A stretch of DNA of 64,000 nucleotides from Veillonella sp. CHU740 (lineage in GTDB: Bacteria; Bacillota; Negativicutes; Veillonellales; Veillonellaceae). The stretch covers positions 124,001-188,000 of the forward strand of contig NZ_RQVD01000002.1 in NCBI RefSeq assembly GCF_003992055.1. Reading direction: 5' to 3'. Within the stretch, counting starts at the first letter, position 1. Each line of letters begins with the position of its first letter. The notes below the pieces were generated by a model. The model worked only from the letters and a program-made list of their open reading frames with translations, did not search any database and was not told the origin of the DNA. Shown one piece after another: positions 6,885-17,381 of this stretch. The translations under genes were made by a program, and so were the position numbers.

Positions 6885-9800
6885 TTATTTTCTAATGTAT
6901 TGAAGCACTTCTGCTAATTGTGCCTTCAAATCTTCTATCGCTTGATTTTGAGCATTAATTTTTTCACTTTGTATTTGGTTTTGAGCTTCTAAAGCTGAGA
7001 CTTTATCTTGTAATGTATAAGATGCACTGATAGGACCTTGACGGTATGTATCTTTCACAGCACTTTCTGTTGCTCGCGAACCAAATTTCCATGTGACACT
7101 TGCATTCGCCATCACTTCATCACCATGTCCATTAACAGAAGCACCTACATGGAACAAAGTAGATTCATTTTTATAATGACCCACGCCAAGCGCCAATGCA
7201 GTAGATCCTTTATAATAACCTACACCTGCAGAGATTTGTGTTGGCTCCAACGGATCATATTGCAATGTTTGTAAGCCAGCCAAGGCCGCAGATTGTGCAC
7301 TCGATCTGTTAACACGGTTATTCACATCACCTACTACATTTGCAATTCCTTTCAATTGTGCCACATTCACTACGTCTGTATCATTTTGACCAGCTGCTAC
7401 ATTTGTGATTGTATGACCACCATTGTCAAGACCATTAGATGTTAAGCTTACTGCCTCTTTACTGTTTTCAGCTGGAGTGAAAGTAATACCTTTCATCTTA
7501 GTTAATGTATCAGATAATTTAATATTTACGCCACCTTCAGTAGCTGTAGCTTGGATATTGATACCCTTTTCTTTCGTTGCAGCATCAGGAGTGAAGTTCT
7601 CTGCACCACGAACTGCTAGACCTTTTTTAAGAGTAGTTATAGCCTTGGAATCTTTATCCCCAGCGATGTGCAATTCGTAAGCGTCCATTGTGTTAGAAAG
7701 AGCTGCATGCGTTACGATACCAGAGATTGTTACATTTTTACCAGTAGACGTATCTGTATCACCTTTCACAAGAGGTAACGCAACAGTACCTGTTGTATCA
7801 TCAACTGTGTATGTGCCAGCTTTTACATGTACATCGTCAGTTTTGTTTAGCTTAGTTTCTTCTAAATTAGAAACTTTTTCGTTAGTAGCATGTAATTGTT
7901 TACCGATCACAACATCTGTAGAATCTTTACTAATCGCACCTTCAGCTACGTTAGTAATCTTCGTGCCACCAGCGTTGATACCATCTTTGCCGATTGTCAC
8001 TGTTGCTTTTTTGCCATCAGCTTGTTTGTTTACTACAGTTAATGCATCGCCATTGATTGTTAATGTAGTGCCAGCCCCATCTGCTGTTGCTGCATTTGTA
8101 ATCGACGTAATATTTTTTAAGTCTTTTACTAAACCAATTTCTAGCTTACCATCAACATTTTTAGTACGGATGTTGTTCGCTGCTGTTGTTGCACCAGCTG
8201 CTACTGTACCTTCACCTACAATGTCCAATTTTGCGCCTAAGTCTTTATGAATTGCATCGCCTAGGTTACCTTGGAAATTAAGACCTTTTGTGACAAGAGC
8301 ATCGCTAGTATCTGCAGTTGCTTTATGTAAATCTTCTACATTTACTGCGGAATGTTTTGTCGCAACATCACCTGCAGCCGCCGCCAATTTTTCTTTGAAA
8401 GTAACATTGTTAGGATCTGCAGCGTTAGGAACAGTCGCATTCTCGACAGCAGATGCCACATTATCCAATGTCATTGGAGCACCCGCATTCAATTTTGTAT
8501 GAATTTTATCTGTAGGAACTTCTGCCCCATTTTTATCTACAAATTTACCATCTGTTGTTTTGAACACTTGGTTGCCATCTTTGTCTACGAAGATTGTTGG
8601 ATTTGTTACACGTTCGTTGAACAATTGACTACCGTTAACAGCATCTTTGGAATCTTTGGAAATAGCACCATCTGCAATGTTAGATAACTTAGTTGTTGCT
8701 CCAGTTGTTGTACCATCTGGACTTACTAGACGTGCTTCTGGTGTCACTGCTACAGGAGCTTTACCACCATTTTCAGTTTCAGTTTTTACATTGCCATCTG
8801 GTTTTACTTCATCAGCTTTGTAATACTTGCCATCGTTAGCTTTAACTACACGGTCGCCTGCTGCATTTGTATATACTACTGTACCAGCTTCACCGTTACG
8901 AAGTGCATTCACTTTGGATGTTAAATCTTTACCGTTTAAGCCATCTTTACCAGTTGGGCCTTGTGCACCTGCAGAACCACCTACGGCTACACCATCTTTA
9001 CCAGCACCTGCTTGGCCATCTCGACCGTCAGAAGCTGTATTACCAATGTTTGCAGCATGGTCTAATGTAGTACGATCTGCTTTTTCTAAGCCGATAGTCA
9101 CATTACCTTGATTATCTGTTTCAAGAACGATACCTTTTTTAGGTGCTACATTATCAGTGTCTTTTGTAGGGCTATCTTGACCTGCTGGCAAGTTAGTTGG
9201 TGCTACTGTACCAGTACCAGTTTTGAAAGTAACTACTTTATTAGCTGGTGTAACATCTGTTGCAGCATCAGTGCCATTTTGAACTTTTAAGCCCCATTTT
9301 TGAGCATCTACATATTCTTTATTAGCTGCATCTTTGTTATCTGTTGGTGTTGCCACATTAGTGATTTTTGTACCATCTGCATTGATACCATCTTTGCCGA
9401 TAGTAATTGTTTTTGTTTCTGGTGCACCACCAGCATCTGGTGTTACTGTATTGGTAATTTTTAATCCCGTTTTGCCTAATTCGATTTTTGTATCGTTATT
9501 AGCATCACCACCTGTGATGGATGTAATACCTGTTAGGTCTTTTACTAGACCAATTTCTAGTTTACCATCATCAGTTTTCTTCGTACGGATGTTGTTGGCT
9601 GCTGTTGTTGCATCAGCGGCTACAGTGCCTTCGCCTACGATTTCGAGCGTTTCACCTAAGTTTTTATGAATTGCATCGCCTAGATTACCTTTGAATTCAA
9701 GACCTTTTGTTACAAGAGCATTCGCAGTGCTATGTAAATCTGTTACGTTTACTGCAGAGTTAGCTACTTTATTATCGGCTTTTGCACCTTCTGCTAATTT

Positions 9801-12800
9801 ATCTAGGTATGTATTACCTGTTAAATTATTAACAGCGGATGCTACGTTATCCAATGTCATTGCTTTGTCAGCATTGACTTTAGTATGAACTTTATCTAAA
9901 TCAGAATCTGCAACTGCTGTACCTTCTTTAGTAACAAATTTACCTTCTGCAGTTTTGAATACTTGGTTACCATCTTTATCTACGAAGACGACGGGACTTG
10001 TCACACGTTCGTTGAACAATTGTCTACCGTTTACAGCATCTTTGGAATCTTTGGAAATAGCACCATCTGCAATGTTAGATAACTTATTAGTTGCACCAGT
10101 TGTTTTGCCATCTGGAGATACTAGGCTAGCAATTACATCTTTGGTAGGAACCGCAGTTGCTCCTGTTTTTTTCTCTCCATTAGGTTCAACTTCATCAGCT
10201 TTGTAGTACTGACCATCGTTTGCTTTCACAAGACGATCACCGGCTGCATTTGTATACACTACGGTACCAGCTTCGCCGTTACGAAGTGCATTGACTTTAT
10301 TCGTTAAGTCTTTACCGTTTAAGCCATCTTTGCCAGTTGGGCCTTGTGCACCTGCAGAACCAGCTACAACACCAGTTGTATCTTTTCCTGCCTTTCCATC
10401 ACGTCCGTCAGAGGCTGTATTACCAAGGTTAGCTGCATTGTCTAATGTAGTACGATCTGCTTTTTCTAAGCCAAGTGTAATGTTGCCTTGATCGTCCTTG
10501 GCAATTACAAGACCTTTTTTAGGTTTTGTTGCATCATCGCTTGTGTCTGCACTAGCTTTTAATGTAATTTTACCTGTATTTGGTGTTACATCTTCTGCAG
10601 CAGTATCTCCATTTTGTACTTTTAAGCCCCATTTTTGAGCATCTACATATGCTTTATTAGCTGCATCTTTGTTACCTGTTGGATCTGCCACATTAGTGAT
10701 TGTTTTACCACCAGCATTGATACCATCTTTGCCGATTGTCACTGTTGCTTTTTTGCCATCAGCTTGTTTGTTTTCTACTGTTAATGCATTACCATCAATT
10801 GTTAATGTAGTGCTTGCTACTTTCGCTGCATCAGGTTGTGTTGGATCTACTGGAGCTGCATTTGTAATCGATGTAATATTTTTTAAGTCTTTTACTAAGC
10901 CGATTTCTAGCTTACCATCAACATTCTTAGTACGGATATTGTTCGCTGCTGTTGTTGCATCAGCGGCTACTGTGCCTTCGCCTACTATTTCCAATTTTGC
11001 GCCTAAGTCTTTATGAATTTTATCGCCTAGGTTTCCTTGGAAATCAAGACCTTTTGTGACAAGAGCATTCGCAGTATTATGTAAGTCTGTTACGTTTACT
11101 GCAGAGTTATTAACTGTATTGCCTTCTTTAGCCTCTTTTAATTTAGCTAAGTAATCTGCATCTTGAGCTGGTTCGCCTAAAGCAGATGCCACATTATCCA
11201 ATGTCATCGATTTAGCAGCATTCACTTTTGTATGAATCTTAGCTAAATCATCAGCATTAGTAATTTCTGCACCGTCTTTAGTAGTAAATTTACCATCTGC
11301 AGTTTTGAATACTTGGTTACCGTCTTTGTCTACGAAGATCACTGGACTTGTGACACGTTCGTTGAACAATTGACTACCGTTTACTGCATCTTTAGAATCT
11401 TTGGAAATAGCACCATCTGCAATGTTAGATAACTTAGTTGTTGCTCCAGTTGTGTTGCCATCTGGAGATACTAAGCTTGCAATCACTGTAGTTTTATCTA
11501 CCGCAGTTGCACCTTGAGTTGGTTGCCCATCTTCTCCTACTTCATTAGCTTTGTAGTACTCACCATCGTTTGCTTTCACAAGACGATCGCCGGCTGCATT
11601 TGTATACACTACGGTACCAGCTTCGCCGTTACGAAGAGCATTGACTTTATTTGTTAAGTCTTTACCGTTTAAGCCATCTTGACCTGTTGGACCTTGTGCA
11701 CCTGCAGAACCAGCTACAACACCAGTTGTATCTTTTCCTGCCTTTCCATCACGTCCGTCAGAGGCTGTGTTACCAAGGTTAGCTGCATTGTCTAATGTAG
11801 TACGATCTGCTTTTTCTAAGCCAACTGTGATATTGCCTTGATCGTCCTTGGCAATTACAAGACCTTTTTTAGGTTTTGTTGCATCATCAGTTGTATCTGC
11901 ACTAGCTTTTAACGTAATCGCTTTATCTTTTGGTGTTACATCTTCTGCTGCTGCATCACCATTTTGAACTTTTAAGCCCCATTTTTGAGCATCTACATAT
12001 TCTTTATTAGCTGCATCTTTGTCAGCTTCCGGTGTTGCCACGTTAGTGATTTTTTTATTACCGGCATCAATACCATCTTTGCCGATTGTCACTGTTGCTT
12101 TTGTACCATCAGCTTGTTTGTTTTCTACAGTTAATGCATCGCCATTGATTGTTAATGTAGTGCTTGCTACTTTCGCTGCATCAGGTTGTGCTGGATCTAC
12201 TGGAGCTGCATTTGTAATAGATGTAATATTTTTTAAGTCTTTTACTAAGCCGATTTCTAGCTTACCATCAACATTTTTAGTACGAATGTTGTTTGCTGCT
12301 GTTGTTGCATCAGCGGCTACAGTGCCTTCGCCTACGATGTCCAATTTTGCGCCTAAGTCTTTATGAATTGCATCGCCTAGGTTACCTTGGAAATCAAGAC
12401 CTTTTGTGACAAGAGCATTCGCTGTGTTATGTAAATCTGTTACATTCACCGCAGAGTTAGCTACTTTGTTATCAGCTTTTGCACCTTCTGCTAATTTATC
12501 TAGGTATGTATTACCTGTTAAATCAGTAACAGCAGATGCCACATTATCCAATGTCATTGGTTTGGCAGCATTGACTTTAGTATGAACTTTATCTAAATCA
12601 GCTGCTGGAACTTCTGCACCATCTTTAGTAACAAATTTACCATCTACTGTTTTGAACACTTGGTTACCATCTTTGTCTACGAAGATGACTGGGCTTGTCA
12701 CACGTTCGTTGAGCAATTGGCTACCGTTCACTGCATTATCTAATACAGTACGAGTCGCTTTATCTAGACCAACTGTGATATTACCTTGGTCATCTTTAGT

Positions 12801-15800
12801 GATTAAAAGACCTTTTTTAGGAGTTGCTTCATCATCACTTGTATCTGCACTAGCTTTTAATGTAATCGCTTTATCTTTCGCTGTTACAGCTTCCGCTGGA
12901 TTATCGCCATTTTGAACTTTTAAGCCCCATTTTTGAGCATCTACATATTCTTTATTGGCTGCATCTTTGTCAGCTTCCGGTGTTGCCACGTTAGTGATTT
13001 TTTTATTACCAGCATCAATACCATCTTTGCCGATTGTCACTGTTGTTGTGTCAGCACCTTTTTTGTTCACTACGGATAGCTTATCGCCATCGATAGTTAA
13101 TTTCGTACCATCTCCATCTGCTGTTGTTGCATTTGTAATCGACGTAATACCAGTTAACGCTGGGTTTACGTTATATTTGTAAGGATTATCTACTGTGCCA
13201 TCACCTGCAACAGTTGTATTCGTACCATTTGCAAAGTTTAGTTTTGCTGCAGAAATAGTGTATGTTTTCTTACCTGTTGTTGTATCTTCAGCAGGAGTAA
13301 CAGTAATACCATCACCTTGTACGACTTCTGTGCCTAAGCCAGTAATCACTTTTTTACCAGCATCTGTAATGTTGGATAAGTTTTTATCTGCCAATGGAGC
13401 TGTTGCATTAGTGATTGCTGTATTGACTGCGCCTGCTGTTGCAAGTTTACTTGCATCATCAGCTTTTGTAACATCAGCAGCCACTACAGGTGTTACCGTA
13501 ATATCGCCATTATTATTCGCAACAGTTAATGTGTTCGCATCACCAGAAGCAACAGATTTCACTGGGTTTAAACCAGAAATTGTAGCTGTTTCTGTTGTTT
13601 CTTTGCCATTAGCATCTTCATATTTTAATGTAACAGTTCCATTCTCCACAGTATACGCTTGTGGTTTAATATGACGTTCTGCTGTTTTATCTAATTTAGC
13701 TTCTACTTTTTCATTCGTTGTATGTAACTGTTTACCTGTTACAGCATCAGTAGAACTATTTGTTAATGCAGCATCTGCTAGGTTAGTGATTTTTTTACCA
13801 CCTACATCAACACCAGCATCATTGATTGTAACAGTTGTTGTACCACCATGTAATGTTAATGTATCACCAGTAATAGACGTAATACCTGTTAATGCTGGGT
13901 TCACGTTATATTTGTAAGGTTTAGCTGTTGTACCATCACCCTCAAGAGTTGTATTTGTACCAGCTGCAAAGTTCGGTTTTACTGCAGAGATGGTATATGT
14001 TTTCTTACCTGTTGTTGTATCTTCAGTATGAGTAACAGTAACGCCATCACCTTGTACGACTTCTGTACCTAATCCAGTAATCACTTTTTTACCAGCATCT
14101 GTAATGTTGGATAAGTTTTTATCTGCCAATGGACTTGTTGCATTAGTGATTGCTGTATTGACTGCGCCTGCTGTCGCAAGTTTGTTTGCATCGCCAGCAT
14201 CTGTAATATCAGCAGCCACTACAGGTGTTACTGTAATATCGCCATTATTGTTAGTAACAGTTAATGTATTCGTATCGCCAGAAGCAACAGATTTAAGAGA
14301 ACTTAATCCAGTAATTTTTGCTTTGTCTGTTGTGTCGTTACCGTCACCATCTACATATGTTAATGTAACAGTGCCGTTCTCCACTGTATAATCACCTGGT
14401 TTAATATGACGTTCTGCTGCTTTATCTAACTTACCTTCAACTTTTTCATTCGTTGTATGTAATTGTTTACCTGTTACAGCATCACTAGAACTATCTGTTA
14501 ATGCAGCATCTGCTAGGTTAGTTACTTTAGCTCCACCTACATTAACACCATTGCCATTGATCGTTACCGCAGTACCAGCACCATTGAAAGTTAATCCAGT
14601 ATCACCAGTAATCGACGTAATGCCTGTTAATGCCGGATTCACGTTGTATTTGTAAGGTTTATCTTTTGTACCATCACCATCAACAGTTGTATTCGTACCA
14701 TTTGCAAAATTCAATTTTGCCGCAGAGATAGTGTATGTTTTCTTACCTGTTGTTGCATCTTCATTTGGAGTAACTGTAACACCATCACCTTGTAGAACTT
14801 CTGTGCCTAAGCCAGTAATCACTTTTTTACCATCATCTGTAATGTTGGATAAGGCTTTATTTGCCAATGGATTTGTTGCATTATTGATGGCTGTATTGAC
14901 TACGCTTGCTGTCGTTAGTTTATTTGCATTGCCAGCATCTGTAACATTAGTAGCCACTATAGGCGTTACTGTAATAGCACCATTATTATTCTCAACAGTT
15001 AATGTGTTCGCATCACCAGAAGTAACAGATTTCACTGGGTTTAAACCAGAAATTGTAGCTGTTTCTGATTTGTCCTTACCTTCAGCATCTACATAGTGTA
15101 ATGTAACCGTTCCGTTCTCCACAGTGTATGCCTGTGCTTTAATATGACGTTCCGCTGTTTTGTCTAACTTACCTTCAACTTTTTCATTCGTTTCATGTAA
15201 TTGTTTACCTGTTACAGCATCAGTAGAACTATTTGTTAATGCAGCATCTGCTAAGTTAGTCACCTTAGCACCACCTACATTTACGCCGGCCGCATTGATC
15301 GTTACTGCAGTACCAGCACCAGTGAATGTTAGTCCAGTATCACCAGTAATCGACGTAATGCCTGTTAACGCTGAGTTTACATTATATTTGTAAGGGCTAC
15401 CTTCTGTGCCATTACCTTCAAAAGTTGTGTTCGTACCATTTGCAAAGTTTGGTTTTACTGCAGAAATAGTGTATGTTTTCTTACCTGTTGCTGCATCTTC
15501 GCTAGAAGTAACTGTAACGCCATTACCTTGTACGACTTCTGTGCCTAAGCCAGTAATCACTTTTTTACCAGCATCTGTGATGTTGGATAAGGCTTTATTC
15601 GCCAATGGACTTGTTGCATTATTGATGGCTGTATTGACTACGCTTGCTGTCGTTAGTTTATTTGCATTGCCAGCATCTGTAACATTAGTAGCCACTACAG
15701 GCGTTACTGTAATAGCACCATTATTATTAGCAACAGTTAATTTGCTCTCATCACCAGATGTAACAGATTTAACAGCATTTAAACCAGTAATTGTTGCTTT

Positions 15801-16685
15801 TCCTGCTGCGTCGTTACCGTCACCATCTACATATGTTAATGTAACAGTACCGTTCTCCACTGTATATGCACCTGGTTTAATATGACGTTCTGCTGTTTTA
15901 TCTAACTTACCTTCAACTTTTTCATTCGTTTCATGTAATTGTTTACCTGTTACAGCATCGGTAGAGCTACCTGTTAACGCTGCATCTGCTAGGTTAGTAA
16001 TTTTTTTACCACCTACATTAACACCATCATCGTTGATCGCAACGGTTGTTGTGCCACCATTCAATGTCAATGTATCACCAGTAATAGACGTAATTCCTGT
16101 TAACTCTGGGTTTATGTTTACTTTATATTTATTACCCTCTGTACCATCGCCCTCAACAGTTGTATTCGTACCTGCCTCAAGTTTAGACGGAGCCGCTCCG
16201 CCGCCACCGCCGCCAGCAGCTTTGTCAATTTTGTCTTTTAATTCCTTACTTAAAGTTAACTTATACTTACGAGTAACGCCGTTTTCATTACCTTTTTCAG
16301 CATGTTCACTATTACCTTGATCAACAACGATATCATCGCTATCCTCAACAAGAGTATCATTGGCTTTTACAATAAAATTATTAAACGTTGCCTCGTTCCC
16401 ATTAAAATCTCCTGCTTTAAAAGTATTCGTTGTAACACTTACATTATTACCTGCTTGCACATGATAAAAAGGAATATTTATATTATTCGCATTTGGATCA
16501 AAGGGCACCTCCGTATATTCTGGAGGATTAAAGTCAGGTGGTAAAAAAGGATCCGTATCAGATGCCCCTCCACTAGCCATCACCCATGGTGCACTAGGGC
16601 TGAATGACGTCGCTACTGTCGCTGCCGTTGCAGCCAACAATGCAACAGCGTATTTTTTACGTTTTTTTGAAAAGTTATCTTTCAT
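6885..16685 (-). CDS. Giant trimeric autotransporter adhesin (YadA/Hag-like)
   Basis: 3266 aa. Residues 1-38 are a basic signal peptide (KKRKKYAVALLAATAATVA). A unique N-terminal segment follows, with a seven-glycine run near residue 160. About residues 200-1180 are four tandem ~246-aa units (738, 738 and 735 bp periods) with ITNLADAAL neck-like and ERHIKP motifs. Residues ~1245-2700 are four units of a second type, three of ~445-450 aa and one of 316 aa; the long ones contain short collagen-like Gly-X-Y runs. A YadA anchor barrel (about residues 3140-3201, ending in SVTWKF) is followed by 65 further residues with a coiled coil, which is not usual for the family. Proteins of this class (Hag1, VtaA) mediate aggregation and adhesion in Veillonella. 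The ribosome site is AAGGA. No head domain of known type was recognised. Confidence 0.93.
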   Translation of the reverse strand: MKDNFSKKRKKYAVALLAATAATVATSFSPSAPWVMASGGASDTDPFLPPDFNPPEYTEVPFDPNANNINIPFYHVQAGNNVSVTTNTFKAGDFNGNEATFNNFIVKANDTLVEDSDDIVVDQGNSEHAEKGNENGVTRKYKLTLSKELKDKIDKAAGGGGGGAAPSKLEAGTNTTVEGDGTEGNKYKVNINPELTGITSITGDTLTLNGGTTTVAINDDGVNVGGKKITNLADAALTGSSTDAVTGKQLHETNEKVEGKLDKTAERHIKPGAYTVENGTVTLTYVDGDGNDAAGKATITGLNAVKSVTSGDESKLTVANNNGAITVTPVVATNVTDAGNANKLTTASVVNTAINNATSPLANKALSNITDAGKKVITGLGTEVVQGNGVTVTSSEDAATGKKTYTISAVKPNFANGTNTTFEGNGTEGSPYKYNVNSALTGITSITGDTGLTFTGAGTAVTINAAGVNVGGAKVTNLADAALTNSSTDAVTGKQLHETNEKVEGKLDKTAERHIKAQAYTVENGTVTLHYVDAEGKDKSETATISGLNPVKSVTSGDANTLTVENNNGAITVTPIVATNVTDAGNANKLTTASVVNTAINNATNPLANKALSNITDDGKKVITGLGTEVLQGDGVTVTPNEDATTGKKTYTISAAKLNFANGTNTTVDGDGTKDKPYKYNVNPALTGITSITGDTGLTFNGAGTAVTINGNGVNVGGAKVTNLADAALTDSSSDAVTGKQLHTTNEKVEGKLDKAAERHIKPGDYTVENGTVTLTYVDGDGNDTTDKAKITGLSSLKSVASGDTNTLTVTNNNGDITVTPVVAADITDAGDANKLATAGAVNTAITNATSPLADKNLSNITDAGKKVITGLGTEVVQGDGVTVTHTEDTTTGKKTYTISAVKPNFAAGTNTTLEGDGTTAKPYKYNVNPALTGITSITGDTLTLHGGTTTVTINDAGVDVGGKKITNLADAALTNSSTDAVTGKQLHTTNEKVEAKLDKTAERHIKPQAYTVENGTVTLKYEDANGKETTETATISGLNPVKSVASGDANTLTVANNNGDITVTPVVAADVTKADDASKLATAGAVNTAITNATAPLADKNLSNITDAGKKVITGLGTEVVQGDGITVTPAEDTTTGKKTYTISAAKLNFANGTNTTVAGDGTVDNPYKYNVNPALTGITSITNATTADGDGTKLTIDGDKLSVVNKKGADTTTVTIGKDGIDAGNKKITNVATPEADKDAANKEYVDAQKWGLKVQNGDNPAEAVTAKDKAITLKASADTSDDEATPKKGLLITKDDQGNITVGLDKATRTVLDNAVNGSQLLNERVTSPVIFVDKDGNQVFKTVDGKFVTKDGAEVPAADLDKVHTKVNAAKPMTLDNVASAVTDLTGNTYLDKLAEGAKADNKVANSAVNVTDLHNTANALVTKGLDFQGNLGDAIHKDLGAKLDIVGEGTVAADATTAANNIRTKNVDGKLEIGLVKDLKNITSITNAAPVDPAQPDAAKVASTTLTINGDALTVENKQADGTKATVTIGKDGIDAGNKKITNVATPEADKDAANKEYVDAQKWGLKVQNGDAAAEDVTPKDKAITLKASADTTDDATKPKKGLVIAKDDQGNITVGLEKADRTTLDNAANLGNTASDGRDGKAGKDTTGVVAGSAGAQGPTGQDGLNGKDLTNKVNALRNGEAGTVVYTNAAGDRLVKANDGEYYKANEVGEDGQPTQGATAVDKTTVIASLVSPDGNTTGATTKLSNIADGAISKDSKDAVNGSQLFNERVTSPVIFVDKDGNQVFKTADGKFTTKDGAEITNADDLAKIHTKVNAAKSMTLDNVASALGEPAQDADYLAKLKEAKEGNTVNNSAVNVTDLHNTANALVTKGLDFQGNLGDKIHKDLGAKLEIVGEGTVAADATTAANNIRTKNVDGKLEIGLVKDLKNITSITNAAPVDPTQPDAAKVASTTLTIDGNALTVENKQADGKKATVTIGKDGINAGGKTITNVADPTGNKDAANKAYVDAQKWGLKVQNGDTAAEDVTPNTGKITLKASADTSDDATKPKKGLVIAKDDQGNITLGLEKADRTTLDNAANLGNTASDGRDGKAGKDTTGVVAGSAGAQGPTGKDGLNGKDLTNKVNALRNGEAGTVVYTNAAGDRLVKANDGQYYKADEVEPNGEKKTGATAVPTKDVIASLVSPDGKTTGATNKLSNIADGAISKDSKDAVNGRQLFNERVTSPVVFVDKDGNQVFKTAEGKFVTKEGTAVADSDLDKVHTKVNADKAMTLDNVASAVNNLTGNTYLDKLAEGAKADNKVANSAVNVTDLHSTANALVTKGLEFKGNLGDAIHKNLGETLEIVGEGTVAADATTAANNIRTKKTDDGKLEIGLVKDLTGITSITGGDANNDTKIELGKTGLKITNTVTPDAGGAPETKTITIGKDGINADGTKITNVATPTDNKDAANKEYVDAQKWGLKVQNGTDAATDVTPANKVVTFKTGTGTVAPTNLPAGQDSPTKDTDNVAPKKGIVLETDNQGNVTIGLEKADRTTLDHAANIGNTASDGRDGQAGAGKDGVAVGGSAGAQGPTGKDGLNGKDLTSKVNALRNGEAGTVVYTNAAGDRVVKANDGKYYKADEVKPDGNVKTETENGGKAPVAVTPEARLVSPDGTTTGATTKLSNIADGAISKDSKDAVNGSQLFNERVTNPTIFVDKDGNQVFKTTDGKFVDKNGAEVPTDKIHTKLNAGAPMTLDNVASAVENATVPNAADPNNVTFKEKLAAAAGDVATKHSAVNVEDLHKATADTSDALVTKGLNFQGNLGDAIHKDLGAKLDIVGEGTVAAGATTAANNIRTKNVDGKLEIGLVKDLKNITSITNAATADGAGTTLTINGDALTVVNKQADGKKATVTIGKDGINAGGTKITNVAEGAISKDSTDVVIGKQLHATNEKVSNLEETKLNKTDDVHVKAGTYTVDDTTGTVALPLVKGDTDTSTGKNVTISGIVTHAALSNTMDAYELHIAGDKDSKAITTLKKGLAVRGAENFTPDAATKEKGINIQATATEGGVNIKLSDTLTKMKGITFTPAENSKEAVSLTSNGLDNGGHTITNVAAGQNDTDVVNVAQLKGIANVVGDVNNRVNRSSAQSAALAGLQTLQYDPLEPTQISAGVGYYKGSTALALGVGHYKNESTLFHVGASVNGHGDEVMANASVTWKFGSRATESAVKDTYRQGPISASYTLQDKVSALEAQNQIQSEKINAQNQAIEDLKAQLAEVLQYIRK
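8600..12950 (-). repeat. Second-type long repeats in the adhesin gene (about 1.34 kb units, one short)
   Basis: The conserved block encoding KWGLKVQNG recurs at about 12921, 11973, 10623 and 9288, giving spacings of 948, 1350 and 1335 bp. The 948-bp unit lacks about 134 codons (GNTASDGRDG through SKDA) present in the others. Confidence 0.85.
13140..16080 (-). repeat. Four tandem ~738-bp repeats in the adhesin gene
   Basis: The block encoding ERHIK recurs with its plus-strand start at 15881, 15143, 14405 and 13670, giving periods of 738, 738 and 735 bp. Adjacent units are nearly identical over long stretches, as expected from unequal recombination or gene conversion. Confidence 0.88.
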
Positions 16686-16851
16686 ACATTCTATTCCTTT
16701 CTACTTTCCTTACACATTACCACTATGACGGATACTATCCAATAACTTTCATACTCTATACATATCAAATCATCACAATGAATGTGAAAGCGTTGCTACA
16801 TCAACTATCTATATTATAAAGTTTAAATACTTAACGATTTTAAAATTCCCA

Positions 16852-16920
16852 AACTGCTATAACACCAATGTGGCATGAGCCACTTCCTATAGCACATACC
16901 CGTTTAGTTTGCATATCTAC
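16852..16920. other. Possible hairpin upstream of the adhesin gene; rest of 16686-17085 featureless
   Basis: TGCTAT...ATAGCA encloses an inner GTGGC-ATGA-GCCAC stem at about 16855-16895. I could not identify a convincing promoter for the adhesin in this AT-rich 400-bp stretch. Confidence 0.35.
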
Positions 16921-17089
16921 ACTTTTAAATATATATCTATTATAATGCATACCATCTAATGAATGCAATATTAAAATATTCATATATCTCAATATTTTAT
17001 CCTGTCACCCTCCGAGTTTTAAACGAATTAAATACTTTCATCATTTTGAAATTATGTTTATTTATTCAATTTAAACACCATAAGATAAC

Positions 17090-17156
17090 GGTGCTCTCTC
17101 AACAAACTTAATCACTGAATCAGTTCGGGTAGGAATATGTCGTGCTCTTTGCTTTA
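17090..17156. repeat. Degenerate copy (A) of the structured intergenic element
   Basis: It keeps the 3' arm of the element (GGAATATGTCGTGCTCTTTG) and the preceding loop (CACTGAATCAGTT), both closely matching 17882-17922, but the 5' arm has been lost. Confidence 0.65.
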
Positions 17157-17216
17157 TTACTCACAACCACCAAACAATCCATAGCGAAACAAGTAGTATT
17201 ATTCCACAAAGTATGA

Positions 17217-17344
17217 TATACTTGACATGTAAAAAGAAGAGCCATCAACGTGCGCAGGCGTTAGACTCATCTCAAAGCTTAAAAGATGATAAGCCTAACG
17301 TGTATAAGTGCTTCCAACACTTATCATTTACGTTAGGCTTTTTC
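17217..17344 (+). ncRNA. Putative small RNA, tandem copy 1
   Basis: An extended -10 promoter (TGATATACT, -10 at 17217-17222) would start transcription near 17229. The transcript would begin AAAAAGAAGAGCCATCAACG and end at a strong intrinsic terminator, where AAGCCTAACG (17291-17300) pairs with CGTTAGGCTT (17331-17340), followed by TTTC. An upstream segment GGCGTTAGACTCATC (17257-17271) can pair with the terminator's 5' arm, so two mutually exclusive folds are possible. There is no downstream gene on this strand, so a free-standing RNA of about 115 nt is likelier than a leader. The repeat at 17619-17755 keeps promoter, body and terminator. Confidence 0.5.
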
Positions 17345-17381
17345 ATTTCTAGTTAAAGAAACGAAAAATATCTATAATTAA

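Noticed and set aside
13140-16080. Regular repeats considered as a CRISPR array
   Set aside because: The period is 738 bp, the whole unit is coding and in frame, and there are no short repeats with unique spacers.
7038-16544. Many plus-strand open frames of 60-186 codons opposite the giant adhesin gene
   Set aside because: They are low-complexity mirror frames of the repeated Thr/Gly/Asn-rich coding sequence, without ribosome sites or recognisable domains.
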